DNA of 64,000 nucleotides. Origin: Enteropsectra breve (taxonomy: Eukaryota; Microsporidia). Each line of letters opens with the position of its first letter. The stretch's first letter is position 1. Shown piece after piece: positions 45,287 through 53,921 of this stretch. The notes below the pieces were generated by a model. It ran no database searches and was not told the DNA's origin. It worked only from the letters and a program-made list of their open reading frames with translations. The position numbers and the translations under genes were made by a program. The stretch lies in the NCBI GenBank assembly GCA_024243835.1, contig JALPMN010000642.1, positions 1 through 64,000 of the forward strand. Direction: 5' to 3'.

Positions 45287-46408
45287 ATGGTTGAGAAATA
45301 TCCAAGAGAGGAAATTCATTATAAAAAGCTCTACAAAAAATTAGATATCGATAGAAAACTGGGCATAAGCTGGCCAGAAAGCGAGAAGGAAGAATCTACA
45401 AGCGCTTGCTTAGTTGTTGATGAATCTTTAAATTATGAGATCCAAGGATCCTCGAGATACTTGTGTGAATATGATGAAAGCTTCTGCTTAGAAAATCAAA
45501 TAGATAAAAAGTATTTCGCGAACATAATTGAGGACCTGGAGCAGAAGCTAGAGGCAGTCATATATGAAAAGCTTGATCTTGTGAAAAATAGTGAAAAGCA
45601 GTACAACAAAGAATCGAACTTGACAAAGAGTCTTATTGATGAAATTACACCATCCTGTGATATATGTGGGCATGATGATAACGATGAAAATAGCAGAATA
45701 GTATATTGCCACGGCTGCGGAATAAGCGTGCATGCTGAGTGCTATGGGATTGTTGTAGTTCCCGATTTTTGGTTCTGCTCAAAATGCATCTTTTCAAATT
45801 ATGATGAATGCTGCTTTTTGTGTGGAAAAAAGGAAGGGATTTTTAAAATGTCTGATGATGGCCAGTGGGCACATGCTCTTTGTGCAATTCTCAACAAAAA
45901 GCTTTCATTTTCAAACGATATTCATAAGGAGCCGGTGGACACATCGATGCTCAGCCAGAATCTGAACAGCAAAGATGAATGCTGTTCCATATGTGGGCAG
46001 CATGCAGGATGCCTGATAACATGCTGTTACTCCACATGCAAGGAAAAATACCATGCAAGCTGCGCCGCAGAACGATTTTATTGTGACTTAAATAACAAGA
46101 ACACGTACTGCACCGCTCACAGTATTAAAACAGATAGAGTTAGAGTATTAAGCAGAAGAAATCTGCTGAAAACTAGGGCAAGCTACCCAGAAATCGAAAA
46201 CGAGCCATTCATAAGGAAAAATGCAAGCATGCAGCCTCCGCAAGCCACGGAGTTCAGAAAGGCGGTAGAAACCAGTCCGTCGGCTATTACTTGTCTAAGA
46301 AAAGATAAAACCGCCTTAAAAATAAGAAAATACTGGATTCAAAAAAAGACTGCATACGGGACGTACTATGAAAACATCTTTAAATATACAAATTACATGA
46401 ATAAATAG
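45287..46408 (+). CDS. BRPF/Nto1-type PHD - zinc knuckle - extended PHD protein
   Basis: The 373-residue protein carries the PZP module of BRPF, Jade and Nto1. PHD1 uses Cys124, Cys127, Cys141, Cys144, His149, Cys152, Cys164 and Cys167. A zinc knuckle (CCFLCG, WAHALC) follows, then an extended PHD around residues 230-280 (CCSICGQHAG, CKEKYHASCAAER, YCTAHS). YDESFCLEN at 62-70 fits the EPL-like segment (YDMDEQDE) before PHD1. Such proteins are scaffolds of NuA3/MOZ-type histone acetyltransferases and read unmodified H3 tails. Bromodomain and PWWP are absent, as in yeast Nto1. GTCCCCATTCATAA precedes the ATG. Confidence 0.87.
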   Translation: MVEKYPREEIHYKKLYKKLDIDRKLGISWPESEKEESTSACLVVDESLNYEIQGSSRYLCEYDESFCLENQIDKKYFANIIEDLEQKLEAVIYEKLDLVKNSEKQYNKESNLTKSLIDEITPSCDICGHDDNDENSRIVYCHGCGISVHAECYGIVVVPDFWFCSKCIFSNYDECCFLCGKKEGIFKMSDDGQWAHALCAILNKKLSFSNDIHKEPVDTSMLSQNLNSKDECCSICGQHAGCLITCCYSTCKEKYHASCAAERFYCDLNNKNTYCTAHSIKTDRVRVLSRRNLLKTRASYPEIENEPFIRKNASMQPPQATEFRKAVETSPSAITCLRKDKTALKIRKYWIQKKTAYGTYYENIFKYTNYMNK

Positions 46409-47243
46409 ATGCAAAACAACATTTTTTTATTTTTAAACTTATTAAACAGACGATACAAGCAGGCCCTTATTATACTTTTAAACAGCTAAAGAAAACTACA
46501 AAACATCTTCAAGATAAATGTGTGTGTTTGTGTTGGGCACTTTTTACATGCCCATGCCAAACATAGTATTCTATTTCTCTGGAACGAACACTGCAAATAA
46601 TCACAGCTTCTATAAGAGGAACAGGGGTAACATTTTTTTCTGTTTATATAGTTAAAAATTTGAGGAAAAATTTTTACAAGAGGAGATAAAGGAATACAAA
46701 TAAGTAAGTTCTATCACAACTATCATTCACAGGTTTAAACTGTCTTAAATAGCCCAAAATGTGTGCTAAGATTAATAATCATTATAAGGCCCAAATACCG
46801 AAGATAGATTGATATTGCGCTCATATGCAGAAGACATCACTATTTTTACAAATCATTCATATAAATTCCTTCCTTACCGTAAAACATCATCTTTTAACAG
46901 CCGTATCTATTTACTTGGCTGCTTGAAAGTACTGCTTTTGTACCTGCAGCTTGAAAACTACTGTTGTATCATTTAAATCGCTTTAGTTGAAAGAACCATT
47001 GAATGCCTTAAATAACAAAACAGCCGGTAAATGTTTTATACGCTGCGTATTATAATTATGCTGTCTCAAAATGTGCTTATGGGAGCTTTAGATTCGCAAT
47101 AATGGTCTAAACATGTTTGTTTGACTAAATTTAATTTATCCTGCACTTTAAAATATCTCGCAGAGATTCTGCATATTCGATATATGATTTCATAGCTTTA
47201 AGTGCAGGTAGTTATTTTTGAAATACAATGCCGTTCGAGCTTG
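46409..47243. other. 835-bp spacer with an orphan start-signal block
   Basis: AT-rich with no frame of note. AAAAATTTTTACAAG at 46666-46680 is identical to the block in front of the 858-residue gene, but no ATG-led frame follows it. A GTAAGT with a downstream CACAG lies at about 46703-46732. This could be a noncoding transcript start or a lost gene. Confidence 0.45.
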
Positions 47244-47879
47244 ATGAAACAAGTGTTTCTCGTGCCAAGCATAATTATTTTTATTTGTTTTACAACATTT
47301 TCTGCCATGCTCTCTAAAAGCAAGTTCATAAGCAAACTGAAAAAGCCATGGAAGAAGGAGAATGAGGATCCGATTCCAAAGAAGAATCTCCCCACGCAAG
47401 GCTTCATAAAAACATATATTGGAAAGATACCACGACTGCGCAGAAAGTCTAAAAAGCCCGAGAGCAGCGAAAGCAACCTTATAATAATAGAAAGGGCCAA
47501 CGGATCTCAGAAGGAAGTAAAGCTTGAGGACTATGTTGGCAAAACAAATGAAAATGAAGACTTTGGTAAAATGTGCATCCCAATCGATGTATCAGAAACT
47601 CCGCTCGCAAAGGAGGATGTCACAACTGTGCCTGTAGAACTACAGCCTATTCTGGTAAGTGGTTACAAAGAGAATGATGCAAGCGGCCAAGATGAATACC
47701 AAGAAGCAAGTGATTCAAGCAGATCCTGCAACGAGTCTAATTATGATTTTGAAGAGAAAGATACTGAAATCACCAACTTGGAAGAACCTGTAAATGTTGA
47801 TAGTCCAAAGGAAACACTCAAGAAAGGATTTTTCAGAAACTTGTTGAGTATTTTATTTTGCAACACATGCTTCAACTAA
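47244..47879 (+). CDS. Lineage-specific protein with N-terminal signal/anchor
   Basis: The 211-residue protein begins MKQVFLVPSIIIFICFTTFSA, a good signal peptide or type II anchor. A strongly basic stretch (residues 22-65: KSKFISKLKKPWKKEN and RLRRKSKKPE) and a long acidic, Ser-rich region follow. It ends with a second hydrophobic, Cys-containing segment (FFRNLLSILFCNTCFN). No domain recognised. It could be a secreted or membrane protein of the spore or host interface; this is inference from topology alone. No AAATTT/CCC block stands at the ATG, and the open frame upstream starts only with a GTG. Confidence 0.6.
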   Translation: MKQVFLVPSIIIFICFTTFSAMLSKSKFISKLKKPWKKENEDPIPKKNLPTQGFIKTYIGKIPRLRRKSKKPESSESNLIIIERANGSQKEVKLEDYVGKTNENEDFGKMCIPIDVSETPLAKEDVTTVPVELQPILVSGYKENDASGQDEYQEASDSSRSCNESNYDFEEKDTEITNLEEPVNVDSPKETLKKGFFRNLLSILFCNTCFN

Positions 47880-48437
47880 AAACATCATGCTGCTCGATGA
47901 AAATAACACTATGATGTTATAAAGCCGAGGCTATTGTGTAGCCAACAGATAATATGACTTTCATCTTTAATAAAGAGCATTTAACCGATTAGTATAGTCA
48001 CAAGCAAATACTTTATTTTTATCAATATTAGGCAAAATACAAGCACACATTTTCAAAGTTGAATTTTATTTTAAACGATGATCAATGGAAAAATTCCTGT
48101 TTGAAATAAAGATGTGAGCAACCAAAAATATTTGCTATGCTGAAACGAATCTTATCTTTTATAGAGCATTTAACATTCTTAGTAAAAATAGTCTACGCAA
48201 GACAAATGAAAGCTATTTTCGACAGACGAGTGCATTATCCATGCACATATCTCATCTAATATTTTAATAAGCTGGTAAAAACTTTCTATTAATATGCCTT
48301 CGTGTTTTATATAAAGGCTGTTTTAGTCTGGGGAAATTAACAGAGAAAAACAGCATAGCAAGATATAGACAATTTTGTCGAAGATTCTTTGGAAGCTGTT
48401 TTAAAATTCAAATTTTTAGTAAAAATTTTACTAGCCC
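47880..48437. other. AT-rich spacer
   Basis: 558 bp; the right end carries AAAAATTTTACTAGCCC abutting the next ATG. Nothing else recognised. Confidence 0.5.
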
Positions 48438-50276
48438 ATGGCAAAGATTCCAAAATCTTTAAGAGAACGTAAAATAAAATCTACCGGTCAGAAAGATGCC
48501 CAAAATAATGCAAAGAACATTATGAACGAAGAGATAGAAACAAATTCACTGGGTGCAGTTAAAAATGAAAATGACAACATAATCAAGGCCACGAAAGCCA
48601 AAATTGAACTGGCTTCCGCCAAAGCTCTTCCAGGAGAACACACCAATAAAAAGGCTAAAATCTCCAAAAAGCAGGGGGAAATAACGATGAACAAGGAAAA
48701 CATCCAGGTGCATTTGATGAATTTCATTGATAACCCCGAGAAGTATAAGCTGAATGGCATATTGACATTCTTATTCAGGGCATACAAAAGTGAGCCCAAT
48801 GAGCTTTTGGCCAAAATAAAGGTGCTGACAATGAAAAAAAAGGTCAATACCAGTGACATGTCTATTGAAGACAGTGTTGTTTTGCATCTCTTTGCGCTCC
48901 TCGAAATGAAGGGACAAACGGTTGAGAATAACATTTTCAAGTATATTTATGACAACTCTATACTAGCGAATGAAGTGTTCAAATGGTATTTCAGCCAAAA
49001 AATGGAAAACGAAAAGGCCCTGGACTACTCAAACAAGCTGTTTGAATTCATTCTTGTGAACACTCGCGAGAATACGAAGAAAGAATTTCTTGACTATCTG
49101 GAAAATGTTAAGCTTGTGCTATCAGGGAAGTCCATAAGCAGAGCAGTGCAGGAAACACCAGAGGAGGCTGACCTTAAAAGAGAAAAGGCTGAAGCTGTTT
49201 TGGCCGAGAACAATGGCGCAGTATTTGAAGAGAGTGATTTCTCACTCGTCAGCTTAAACGATGATGCAATGATTGAAAAGCTGGATGCGCGTTTCGGTGC
49301 TATTTTTGCAAAGGGCGAGATTGAAGAAGACAAATTGGTTGCCATTTCAAAGGCGCTCTCAGGGATGGAACTTATCCTGAAGAACAACTTTTTGTTTGGA
49401 GAGCACGATCTTCTGGAAAAGCTGCTTTTCCTCTTCCACATCAAGGAAATCTCAGAGCAAGTTAAATTCGCAGTAAAACTGCTTTTGTCCAAATACAGCG
49501 GCAAAAAGCAGTTGTTCAACATATTTTTGGCAGCATCTGCACAGTACTCTGGGCTATACGAACTCTATGGGCTGATATTATCGCAGTCTGCAGGTGAGTT
49601 TGACAAAAAACGCTTTTTTACATTGGCCTTAGAGAACAACGGAGAGTATTTTATTGCAAACAAGAGTAACCTGAAAGAATTTGCAAAGGCCATGGAAATC
49701 GACTTCTCGAACGTTGAAGAGGCGCACAGCGAAGTACTGCTCTCATTGCTCCAGAAAGAGAAGGATGTAGAGTATTTAAAGGAGATTGCCGCTACAGCAG
49801 CAGCCAATGAAGAGCTCTCAGGAGCAATTAGTGAACGCATCGAGCGCATACAGAAAAAGGAAGGCGATAAAAAGAAAAAAGACGTTAAGGGCGCTAAAAA
49901 AAGCAAAAAATCTAAGAAAAATGCACGTGCCCAAGCAGTAGCCGATGAAGAACCTGCTGCCAAAGAAAGCAAGCCAAACGCTGAAGGAAAAGATACAAAG
50001 AAATCTTTCAAGAAAAACAGCAAGGCCGCGCAAAGTGAAGTAGCAGGAAAGCCAACGGAGACAAAACAGAAGCGTGCGGAAAACAGTGAAACTGTGAAAC
50101 CCAAGAAAAGATCTTTTGCCGATAAGATCGGAAAGAGGGTTGCTGAGAAGAAGGAAGACAACAAGAAAAAATTCAAAAATGGAAAAGAAATAGCCCCTGT
50201 TGAAGAAACAAAAGAGAAAAAGCCTGTCAGCAACTTTGGCCGCAGAGACAAGAGCAAGAAGCCTTCAAAGAAATAA
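48438..50276 (+). CDS. Pol5/MYBBP1A-like nucleolar protein
   Basis: The 612-residue protein has a basic N-terminus, a helical HEAT-like middle, and a C-terminal ~150 residues extremely rich in Lys (KKKKDVKGAKKSKKSKK). SLNDDAMIEKLDARFGAIF near residue 272 matches the conserved DDxxMxxLDxxLxxxF segment of Pol5/MYBBP1A, a ribosome-biogenesis factor misnamed DNA polymerase V. Length is about 60 percent of yeast Pol5. Role by homology: rRNA synthesis or large-subunit processing in the nucleolus. The start is exact: AAATTTTACTAGCCC then ATG. A long frame on the opposite strand of its tail is an artefact of the AAG/AAA codon bias. Confidence 0.55.
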   Translation: MAKIPKSLRERKIKSTGQKDAQNNAKNIMNEEIETNSLGAVKNENDNIIKATKAKIELASAKALPGEHTNKKAKISKKQGEITMNKENIQVHLMNFIDNPEKYKLNGILTFLFRAYKSEPNELLAKIKVLTMKKKVNTSDMSIEDSVVLHLFALLEMKGQTVENNIFKYIYDNSILANEVFKWYFSQKMENEKALDYSNKLFEFILVNTRENTKKEFLDYLENVKLVLSGKSISRAVQETPEEADLKREKAEAVLAENNGAVFEESDFSLVSLNDDAMIEKLDARFGAIFAKGEIEEDKLVAISKALSGMELILKNNFLFGEHDLLEKLLFLFHIKEISEQVKFAVKLLLSKYSGKKQLFNIFLAASAQYSGLYELYGLILSQSAGEFDKKRFFTLALENNGEYFIANKSNLKEFAKAMEIDFSNVEEAHSEVLLSLLQKEKDVEYLKEIAATAAANEELSGAISERIERIQKKEGDKKKKDVKGAKKSKKSKKNARAQAVADEEPAAKESKPNAEGKDTKKSFKKNSKAAQSEVAGKPTETKQKRAENSETVKPKKRSFADKIGKRVAEKKEDNKKKFKNGKEIAPVEETKEKKPVSNFGRRDKSKKPSKK

Positions 50277-50314
50277 ACTTTATAAACTAAAATATTTTCT
50301 AATTTTTTATTTTA

Positions 50315-51169
50315 TTACTCATCTGAATCCTCAATCTCGTTATTATCGGCTCTTGTTTCATTCAGAAGCTGGTGCTTGGTCTTTTCGCCATAGAGCTGTG
50401 CGGGTGATGCGATGCTGAAAACACCGCCAACGTCCTCCACATGCGTTCTGACAATTTCTGCGGCGCTGTTTACTGCCTCCAAAGAGTCTTCCTTGTCAGA
50501 GCCGATTTTAACGATCGAATATGTGGGCAGCTTCAGCAGCGTTACCTCGAGGCTCGGATCAAACTCCTTGGCCTTTGCAAACGCCTTTTTAATATTTATG
50601 AGGCCGTTCACTGGTATAGACACGTCCACATCTATTCTTATCTTGAAAGTTGATGCTTTAAACTGATCTTCAATTACAGTTTTAATAACATCACCGTACT
50701 TGTTGCCACTGAGTTTGGCAGCATCGTTCTTCGCCTCGGCAAAATAAAAGTATAGCGAGCCATACTCTTCGGCCTTGCTGTATCCAAAATCTTCATACAG
50801 CTCTGAAATAGAGACATTCACACTCTTTGCCACCCTCGCCATTATTTGGTAGGCGAGCTTAGACCTGTTAAACTCGGTGAGACACTCGCCCTTTTCCTTT
50901 TCATTTACCTTCTTCAGACTGAGATCAATAAAGCCCTTCTCCTTCTCCACCCGCAGTACCTGGCACATTTCAGTGCTTCCTATTTTGGAAACTTGGGAAA
51001 TATTTTTTATTTTCTTTTTAGACATTTCACTGTTCAGAACGAGCCCCTCGATATTTCCGTACTCAATGAGCGCCATATTAATGATATTGTTGGCAGTCGA
51101 AATGGTCCTGGCCATCACGATCTCCCCCTCTTCTGGAAACTTCTTTGATTTTATCCGGCACTCGAACAT
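50315..51169 (-). CDS. SUI2: Translation initiation factor eIF2 alpha subunit
   Basis: The 284-residue protein has an S1-type OB fold (EEGEIVMARTISTANNIINMALIEYGNIEGLVLNSEM), the regulatory loop SEMSKKKIKN, the helical middle and the alpha-beta C-terminal domain (KIRIDVDVSIPVNGLINIKKAF). The serine of the loop (residue 50 counting Met) aligns with yeast Ser51, the target of Gcn2-type kinases. eIF2 delivers Met-tRNAi to the 40S subunit. The start is at 51169, just after AAAATTTTACCTCTA. A spurious in-frame ATG lies within that signal at 51187. Confidence 0.95.
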   Translation of the reverse strand: MFECRIKSKKFPEEGEIVMARTISTANNIINMALIEYGNIEGLVLNSEMSKKKIKNISQVSKIGSTEMCQVLRVEKEKGFIDLSLKKVNEKEKGECLTEFNRSKLAYQIMARVAKSVNVSISELYEDFGYSKAEEYGSLYFYFAEAKNDAAKLSGNKYGDVIKTVIEDQFKASTFKIRIDVDVSIPVNGLINIKKAFAKAKEFDPSLEVTLLKLPTYSIVKIGSDKEDSLEAVNSAAEIVRTHVEDVGGVFSIASPAQLYGEKTKHQLLNETRADNNEIEDSDE

Positions 51170-51184
51170 TAGAGGTAAAATTTT
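51170..51184 (-). promoter_or_regulatory. AAATTT + ACC start-proximal block of eIF2 alpha
   Basis: AAAATTTTACCTCTA on the minus strand directly before the ATG. The block itself begins with ATGAAAATTTT, producing a misleading upstream start codon. Confidence 0.55.
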
Positions 51185-51849
51185 CATCCAGAAAATCTCT
51201 GGAAAATTCTTATTCTCAAAATACTGTTATACAAAGTGATAAAAGTTGAATAACTATATGCACCGAATTATAGAAGAACTAACATTCAGATGATATTCTT
51301 TGATTCAGAGGGCAAAACGAATTTCGAAGTATTTTTTATCCATGCAAAGTAACTCATTATATTAACATGCAATTTGATATTATGTTTGTTTTCCACACCG
51401 AGAAAATGAAGTCTTTTTATGTATACTACGTCCTTTATTGGATACTAAGTCTTCATTGAACACAAGGTCTTTTTTATATAGTAATTCTTTATTAAATAGT
51501 TCGTTTATTCATTTGCTCTATTTAGATTCTCGGGCAACAATATTCACTATTAAAGAATGGGATATGCACACAAGTACCGCCGAAAGAAAAATTATTAGTG
51601 TAAGTTCCACGGCCATTTAGTGGTAGCATAGATACGCTTAAAATATTATTTTATCAAAAAATTGCTTATATTTAAAAAACAGATTCGCCCAGAAATCTTT
51701 CAAGAAAAGATCTTTGTACTGAATATAACGGTCACATGTATAACTTTGTATTTTTTATTATGAGTAAATATACCAGATTTCTCCAAGCTGTCAAAGAACT
51801 TGATTAAGAATCATTTTTTGAGTTTAAATAACATTTTGTTCCCGAGTCA
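51185..51849. other. Divergent spacer with a degenerate T-rich tandem array
   Basis: At about 51409-51510 a core resembling GTCTTTATT recurs five or six times at 17-20 bp spacing. GTTCCCGAGTCA precedes the next ATG. No gene seen. Confidence 0.45.
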
Positions 51850-52926
51850 ATGGGTAGTTTGACAATTTACTACTTAGGAAACACATGCCTATCGCTGATA
51901 TTGATGCCCACAGTACTCAGAGGTTTGGGGCTGATTGCCGCCTTTATGTACACCACTGTCGCGATCTCATTATCTTCATTCATATTTTGGCTCAAGCAGA
52001 ATAAAGTTAATGATGATCTTCAAAGCAATCCCGATGGGACAGAAATGGTGCCTCTTTCTGAAGCACAGAATGTTTCCCGACTGCCAAACATGTATTCAAG
52101 CCAAGAAAGCACAGCCATCTGTATCGCAGAAGAAGCTTCAAAGGACACTGAAGTTATAGAAAAAACAAAAACGAAAAAGATATTTCACTATATTTTATCT
52201 CTGATAATGATAGTAGAGAGTCTTCTTATTGCAGTGCTTCTCTATGATATTGCATTTCGTATGCTTGGAATAATGGAGCTTGATGTGCAAAATAAGATTG
52301 TTCATTTTGCTGATGATCTCAAAGACCAGCTTCCAAAGTTTCTTTCATTTTCATTACAAGCAGTTCTCAGCAACTTCATCTTGGCCTCTCTGGTAATTCT
52401 AGCAAATGTTAGTGTGAGTGCTAGAAGAATTGCCACCGGTGCTTCACTATTTGGTACTTTTATTTTTATCCTCAAAGTACTGTGCTCTTTGACAGACGAG
52501 ATGTTCTCTGAGATTTTGATGCCAAGCACCTCCCAGATGTTTCCATTCTCTTTTGTCATCTTACTATTACTTTACTCAGCACCTGTTACCATTGATTCAC
52601 CCAAAGCAAAAGATCCTGTTTACTCCACACTGAAAATAGCAGGCCTGAATACAATATGCATGCTTGTGCAGCTGTTCATTATCGGGCCTTTCACTACTGC
52701 GATGAGCACAGACAGCGATATTTTAGCAAGTTTATTTCAGTCTATCAATGAAGACTCTTTTCTACTGTTATGCTTTGGATGTCTTTCCCTAGCTTTTACC
52801 AATGGAGTAGCGTTTTATATTGAAAAGGCAGTCTCTTGTCTCACGCGGCCACTAGGTGAACAAAATATCTTAAGAAATTCGATAGAAGAAAAGACCTTTA
52901 AATTCAAAGCAAAGAAGTGCATATGA
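51850..52926 (+). CDS. Polytopic membrane protein, first part (ends at in-frame TGA)
   Basis: The 358-residue protein has about eight hydrophobic segments: residues ~5-50 (two), ~112-140, ~165-225 (two or three), ~235-250, ~265-290 and ~305-325, with a polar loop at 52-108. No family recognised; it may be a transporter-like or lineage-specific protein. The terminating TGA at 52924-52926 is followed by the same frame open for another 107 codons with two more membrane segments (entry at 52951). I therefore suspect that the gene is interrupted. CCCGAGTCA precedes the ATG. Confidence 0.65.
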   Translation: MGSLTIYYLGNTCLSLILMPTVLRGLGLIAAFMYTTVAISLSSFIFWLKQNKVNDDLQSNPDGTEMVPLSEAQNVSRLPNMYSSQESTAICIAEEASKDTEVIEKTKTKKIFHYILSLIMIVESLLIAVLLYDIAFRMLGIMELDVQNKIVHFADDLKDQLPKFLSFSLQAVLSNFILASLVILANVSVSARRIATGASLFGTFIFILKVLCSLTDEMFSEILMPSTSQMFPFSFVILLLLYSAPVTIDSPKAKDPVYSTLKIAGLNTICMLVQLFIIGPFTTAMSTDSDILASLFQSINEDSFLLLCFGCLSLAFTNGVAFYIEKAVSCLTRPLGEQNILRNSIEEKTFKFKAKKCI

Positions 52927-52950
52927 TATTTACTAATAAGACTGTGTGCA

Positions 52951-53250
52951 ATGTCACTTTCTATCCTGCTTCACAGGATCAAGATCAGCACTGGCATTCT
53001 TCTGAAAACCATAATATGCTTGGCGCTTCTTTCAAGATACGTGTTTGCTTCAGTTTCATTGTACAGTGGAAATAGTAATACAAATAAGCGGTATTTACAT
53101 AAAAGGGTTATGATAAAAACACTATTGTTGTTGTATCTAATAGCAGTTATCGTGTTTCTCACGACAACAAGCTTCCTAAGGTTTGTATTCCCAGTAAAAT
53201 TTCTACAAATTCAGTTTAAAACTGTGTTGTCTGAGCAGCCAAGCGGATGA
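52951..53250 (+). CDS. Downstream membrane segment in the same frame (possible continuation)
   Basis: A 99-residue frame with two strong membrane segments (about residues 14-33 and 55-80). It is in the same reading frame as the preceding gene and separated from it only by the TGA and eight sense codons. It may be the C-terminal end of one 466-residue protein interrupted by a nonsense mutation, readthrough stop or base error, or a separate small gene starting at the ATG at 52951. No AAATTT/CCC block stands at that ATG, which favours continuation. Confidence 0.4.
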   Translation: MSLSILLHRIKISTGILLKTIICLALLSRYVFASVSLYSGNSNTNKRYLHKRVMIKTLLLLYLIAVIVFLTTTSFLRFVFPVKFLQIQFKTVLSEQPSG

Positions 53251-53454
53251 TTTTGCACTGCCAAAAATAAACTCCTTCCAATTACCAGGCAGTTATATTT
53301 TTTGGCATTCATTAATCATATCGCTTGTTTTTACACCAACTATACAATGCAAAATTGCATTTAATTTTGCTCAGCTTCTTTCATTGCTGCATGGTTTTTT
53401 CATATTTTTGATTTAATTGTGTTTTGCATCACATTCGCAATGGCCCCACTTAAA

Positions 53455-53832
53455 ATGCTCCTGGGCCATGAGCAAACAAAAATTGTTGAAAGATACTTTA
53501 AAGCACTAGACAGCACATTCAGCCACATAAGAGAGATAATACGGCACGTAGTGGTCTACTCATATGCAAGCAAATGGATAGAAACAGAGACAGAGGGCAC
53601 CCTCTATGTCTACACGACCGCCAACAACAAGAACATAGGAATGCTCCTGAGCTCCAAAAATTTGGAGAATTTCATAATCTGCTCAAACAAACATGCAAAG
53701 CTTGAAAAGCATCCGAACTTCCTAATCATCAGCACAGTAGGCAGCAAGAACTCGCACGGGCTGTGGTTCAAGAAAGACGAGGATGCACAAATAATATTTG
53801 ATTTTCTGAACGGAGGAAAGGCAGCTTGTTAA
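53455..53832 (+). CDS. DCP1: mRNA decapping activator DCP1
   Basis: The ~125-residue protein is a compact DCP1 EVH1-like domain: HVVVYSYASKWIETETEGTLYVYTT (family: VxLYxFxxxxWEKxxIEGPLFVYxR), then GMLLSSKNLENFI and HGLWFKKDEDAQIIFDFL (family: GIWFYDEExxxRI). DCP1 activates the Dcp2 decapping enzyme in 5'-3' mRNA decay. The length is close to the minimal domain, without the extensions of larger eukaryotes. GGCCCCACTTAAA directly precedes the ATG at 53455. An in-frame ATG at 53440 would give five extra residues containing the signal. Together with NOT1 it shows that a deadenylation-decapping route is kept. Confidence 0.87.
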   Translation: MLLGHEQTKIVERYFKALDSTFSHIREIIRHVVVYSYASKWIETETEGTLYVYTTANNKNIGMLLSSKNLENFIICSNKHAKLEKHPNFLIISTVGSKNSHGLWFKKDEDAQIIFDFLNGGKAAC

Positions 53833-53921
53833 AATCTAAAAACAGTGCAGTAAAAATACAAAATTTATCTGCACACAAATACTGTAAAGCGGCCGGTAAT
53901 TAAAAATCATTTATACACAAT

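Noticed and set aside
49565..50257. A 230-codon minus-strand frame under the Pol5-like tail.
   Set aside because: It is the antisense of a Lys-rich, AAG/AAA-biased coding region, giving Phe/Leu/Ser-rich nonsense.
51438..51620. A 60-codon plus-strand frame in the eIF2-alpha upstream spacer, with a GTAAGT nearby.
   Set aside because: It begins with TTG, overlaps the degenerate tandem array, and the possible 21-nt intron leads into immediate stops.
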